DNA from: Bacillota bacterium
GTDB lineage: Bacteria; Bacillota; Clostridia; Clostridiales; Clostridiaceae
Assembly: GCA_023435985.1 (NCBI GenBank)
Contig: JAEZKY010000184.1
Location: forward strand, 1-5,662
Direction: 5' to 3'
Length of the DNA: 5,662 nt
The translations under genes and the position numbers were made by a program. How positions within the stretch are numbered: position 1 is the first letter of the stretch; every line of letters starts with the position of its first letter. Shown piece after piece: positions 5,343 through 5,662 of this stretch. The notes beneath the pieces were generated by a model. That model was not told where the DNA came from. It saw only the letters and a program-made list of their open reading frames with translations, and did no database searches.

Positions 5343-5662
5343 AAGAAAATATTATGCTTGCAATAGCAGGCCTTAAAGCTAATAAAATGCGTGCATTACT
5401 TACTATGCTTGGAATAATAATAGGTATAGCATCAGTAATTGGCGTTGTTACAGTGGGAAATACAATGACTTCTTCTGTAGAAAGTTCCATGGCTTCAATG
5501 GGTGCTACAAATATTACAGTTAATGTTCAAGAAAAAAGTTCAGCAGATAAGGCAATAGCATTGGCTAAAAAGAATCTAACTGATGCAAAAAATTCAAGTG
5601 TGGCTTCAGGTGCTGCTTCAGGTTCAACTGATAATTCAAGAAGTAACAGGCAACAAGGTAAT
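5333..5662 (+). CDS. MacB/FtsX-type ABC permease, 3'-truncated by window edge
   Basis: The first 110 residues of the membrane subunit are visible, open to the last base. ATG 5333 overlaps the ATPase stop by 10 nt (ATG at 5333, TAA ending at 5342), so the two are probably translationally coupled. The N-terminus has the family hallmark NKMRALLTMLGIIIGIASVI (residues 17-36), which leads into the first membrane helix (about 21-42). The start of the MacB-type extracellular core domain follows (SSMASMGATNITVNV). From residue 67 the sequence becomes a Ser/Ala/Asn/Lys-rich low-complexity stretch lacking any domain signature. This is the only gene of the operon with an ATG start. The remaining extracellular domain and three further membrane helices expected for the family lie beyond the window. 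Confidence 0.93.
   Translation, partial: MFIKENIMLAIAGLKANKMRALLTMLGIIIGIASVIGVVTVGNTMTSSVESSMASMGATNITVNVQEKSSADKAIALAKKNLTDAKNSSVASGAASGSTDNSRSNRQQGN

Overview
The window reads as chromosomal DNA of a low-GC, monoderm Firmicute, most likely a Clostridium or close relative. This is an inference from the very AT-rich sequence, AT-biased codon choice (AAA, ATA, GAT, AGT), strong GGAGG-type ribosome binding sites and frequent TTG/GTG starts. All genes lie on the + strand.

Region 1 (1-1655) is a two-component system in the less usual order: the 3' part of a HAMP-containing sensor histidine kinase (cut by the left window edge), a 107-nt gap, then a complete OmpR/PhoB-type response regulator. Region 2 (1656-1848) is a 193-nt control region. 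It carries five TTTA cores spaced exactly 11 bp apart, like a PhoB/PhoP-type operator array, followed by candidate -10/-35 elements and a strong Shine-Dalgarno site. Region 3 (1849-5662) is a tightly packed efflux operon: a secreted TolC-like protein, a MacA/HlyD-like membrane fusion protein, a MacB-type ABC ATPase, and the start of a MacB/FtsX-type permease that runs off the right edge. The gaps are 2 nt, 12 nt and a 10-nt overlap.

The likely circuit is that the kinase senses an envelope signal, the regulator binds the phased array, and the array drives a MacAB-like exporter. The transporter core resembles Bacillus YknXYZ-type systems (membrane fusion protein, ATPase, permease). The odd part is the TolC-family protein in what looks like a cell without an outer membrane. 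Both TolC-like helix-turn signatures, which in E. coli form the adaptor-docking tip, are recognisable. The stretches where TolC has its outer-membrane beta strands are replaced by hydrophilic coiled-coil and acidic sequence. The adaptor keeps a hairpin tip resembling the TolC-docking kind. This suggests a barrel-less, wall-zone version of a tripartite pump. Three of its extracytoplasmic parts also carry low-complexity insertions (Asp/Asn, poly-Ser, Ser/Ala/Asn).
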